A stretch of DNA of 24,124 nt from a virus. Location of the stretch: positions 1-24,124 of IMG/VR virus record IMGVR_UViG_3300009068_000188. The stretch is one strand, 5' to 3'. Shown piece by piece: positions 23,350 to 24,124 of the stretch; positions within the stretch are counted from its first letter, which is position 1; every line of letters begins with the position of its first letter. The notes beneath the pieces were generated by a model. It saw nothing but the letters and a program-made list of their open reading frames with translations. It searched no databases and was not told where the DNA came from. A program made the position numbers and the translations under genes.

Positions 23350-24124
23350 ATGCAATTTCAAGACAATACCCCATATGACATTCTAACCGAGAAATGGAAT
23401 CCAGTGCTCAATCACGAAGCTCTGTCTCCAATCGGTGATGATTACCGTAAGAAGGTCACTGCCGTCCTTCTTGAAAACCAAGAACAAGCCATTCGTAGCC
23501 AACATCTTGCCGAAGATATGAGCTCAGGTAACCTCGGTGGTCCCGCCACCTCCACTGGTTATAACACTGGTGCCGTCTCTGGTTATGATCCCGTACTAAT
23601 TAGCCTCGTCCGTCGGTCCATGCCAAATCTCATGGCATACGACATCTGTGGCGTTCAACCCATGACTGCCCCAACTGGTCTCATCTTTGCGATGCGTGCA
23701 CAATATGGATCTGGTTTCCCTGGTCTCACTTATGGCGGTAACAGTTACACTGAAGCTATGTTCCAAGAACCACAACCAGTTTACGGTGGTTCAGGATATA
23801 CCCTAGCTGGTCTATCATTCTTTGGTGTTTGTGGTGGTTACGGTCTAAGTGCAGGTTGGAACTATCAAGCTGGTTGGTGTGCTGGTTCTGCTTATGCAAC
23901 CGCAGCATATCAAACTTCTGGTGTTCAATCCTTCAGCGCTCTACGTGGTATGTTGACTAACTATGGTGAAGGACTCGGTAGCAGCACTAGCGTCAGCCCA
24001 TACCAAGTCATGAACCAAATGTCTTTCTCCATCGACCGCGTTGCTGTACAAGCCCGTACACGTGCTTTAAGCAGCAACTACTCAGTCGAACTAGCACAAG
24101 ATCTAAAGGCTGTTCACGGTCTTG
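23350..24124 (+). CDS. 23: Major capsid protein gp23 (partial, 3' end outside window)
   Basis: The reading frame from the ATG at 23350 stays open to the window end, giving 258 residues of the major capsid protein (T4 gp23 is 521 aa). Conserved marks are the YDPVLISLVRRSMPNLMAYD block (about residues 81-100), DICGVQPMTAPTGLIFAMR (about 100-118), and SFSIDRVAVQARTRALSSNY then VELAQDLKAVHGL at the cut end. A candidate gp21 cleavage site is L53-A-E55 near the start, followed by Asp, which is not the favoured small residue. Between about 158 and 195 is an unusual Gly/Tyr/Trp/Cys-rich stretch (for example FFGVCGGYG and GWCAGSAYA). Codons are rich in C/G at the third position, as expected for the most abundant protein. 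Confidence 0.96.
   Translation, partial: MQFQDNTPYDILTEKWNPVLNHEALSPIGDDYRKKVTAVLLENQEQAIRSQHLAEDMSSGNLGGPATSTGYNTGAVSGYDPVLISLVRRSMPNLMAYDICGVQPMTAPTGLIFAMRAQYGSGFPGLTYGGNSYTEAMFQEPQPVYGGSGYTLAGLSFFGVCGGYGLSAGWNYQAGWCAGSAYATAAYQTSGVQSFSALRGMLTNYGEGLGSSTSVSPYQVMNQMSFSIDRVAVQARTRALSSNYSVELAQDLKAVHGL

Overview
This window is the structural core of a T4-like contractile-tailed phage (myovirus). The gene run 13-14-15-16-17-18-19-20-67-21-22-23 (neck, terminase, sheath, tube, portal, prohead protease, scaffold, major capsid) is in canonical T4 order. It is preceded by a compact set of baseplate genes. The sequence is AT-rich, genes overlap by 1-20 bases or abut, no gap exceeds about 50 bases, and late-promoter-like motifs of the NNTAAATA type precede several genes. 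Many proteins differ in size from T4 (sheath 433 aa, gp6 357 aa), so this is a distant T4 relative, nearer in flavour to marine or freshwater T4-like phages than to enterobacterial ones. The host cannot be read from the window. I see no tRNA, CRISPR, insertion sequence, integrase or convincing terminator, and no stretch above 300 bases lacks a gene.

Layout. Positions 15-1696 (minus strand) hold three genes: a gp26-like baseplate protein, a tube-fold baseplate protein and the gp4-like head-completion nuclease. A 34-bp divergent gap (1697-1730) separates them from one long plus-strand run. Positions 1731-8281 hold baseplate genes: a gp48-like tube cap, gp53, a hub that appears split over two genes, gp25, a short gp6 and a gp7/gpI-like protein. 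Positions 8281-8727 hold a cysteine-rich protein of unknown function. Positions 8736-14016 hold neck genes 13, 14 and 15, interrupted between 14 and 15 by a 3.1-kb gene for an RCC1-repeat protein with a chymotrypsin-like protease domain. Positions 14013-16083 hold the two terminase subunits. Positions 16120-18531 hold the sheath and two tandem tube paralogues. Positions 18545-24124 hold head genes: portal, two small core-type genes, prohead protease, an unrecognised 288-aa protein with a protease-site-like N-terminus, scaffold, and the start of the major capsid gene, which runs off the end.

How it works together: portal, core proteins, scaffold and capsid build the prohead, and gp21 cleaves it. 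The terminase packages DNA through the portal, and gp4, gp13 and gp14 finish and close the head. Hub, wedge, tube and sheath form the contractile tail, capped by gp15 and joined at the neck. The most notable items are the RCC1-protease in the neck cluster, late-promoter motifs placed so close to four start codons that the transcripts would be nearly leaderless, the split hub, and the unidentified 148-aa and 288-aa proteins.
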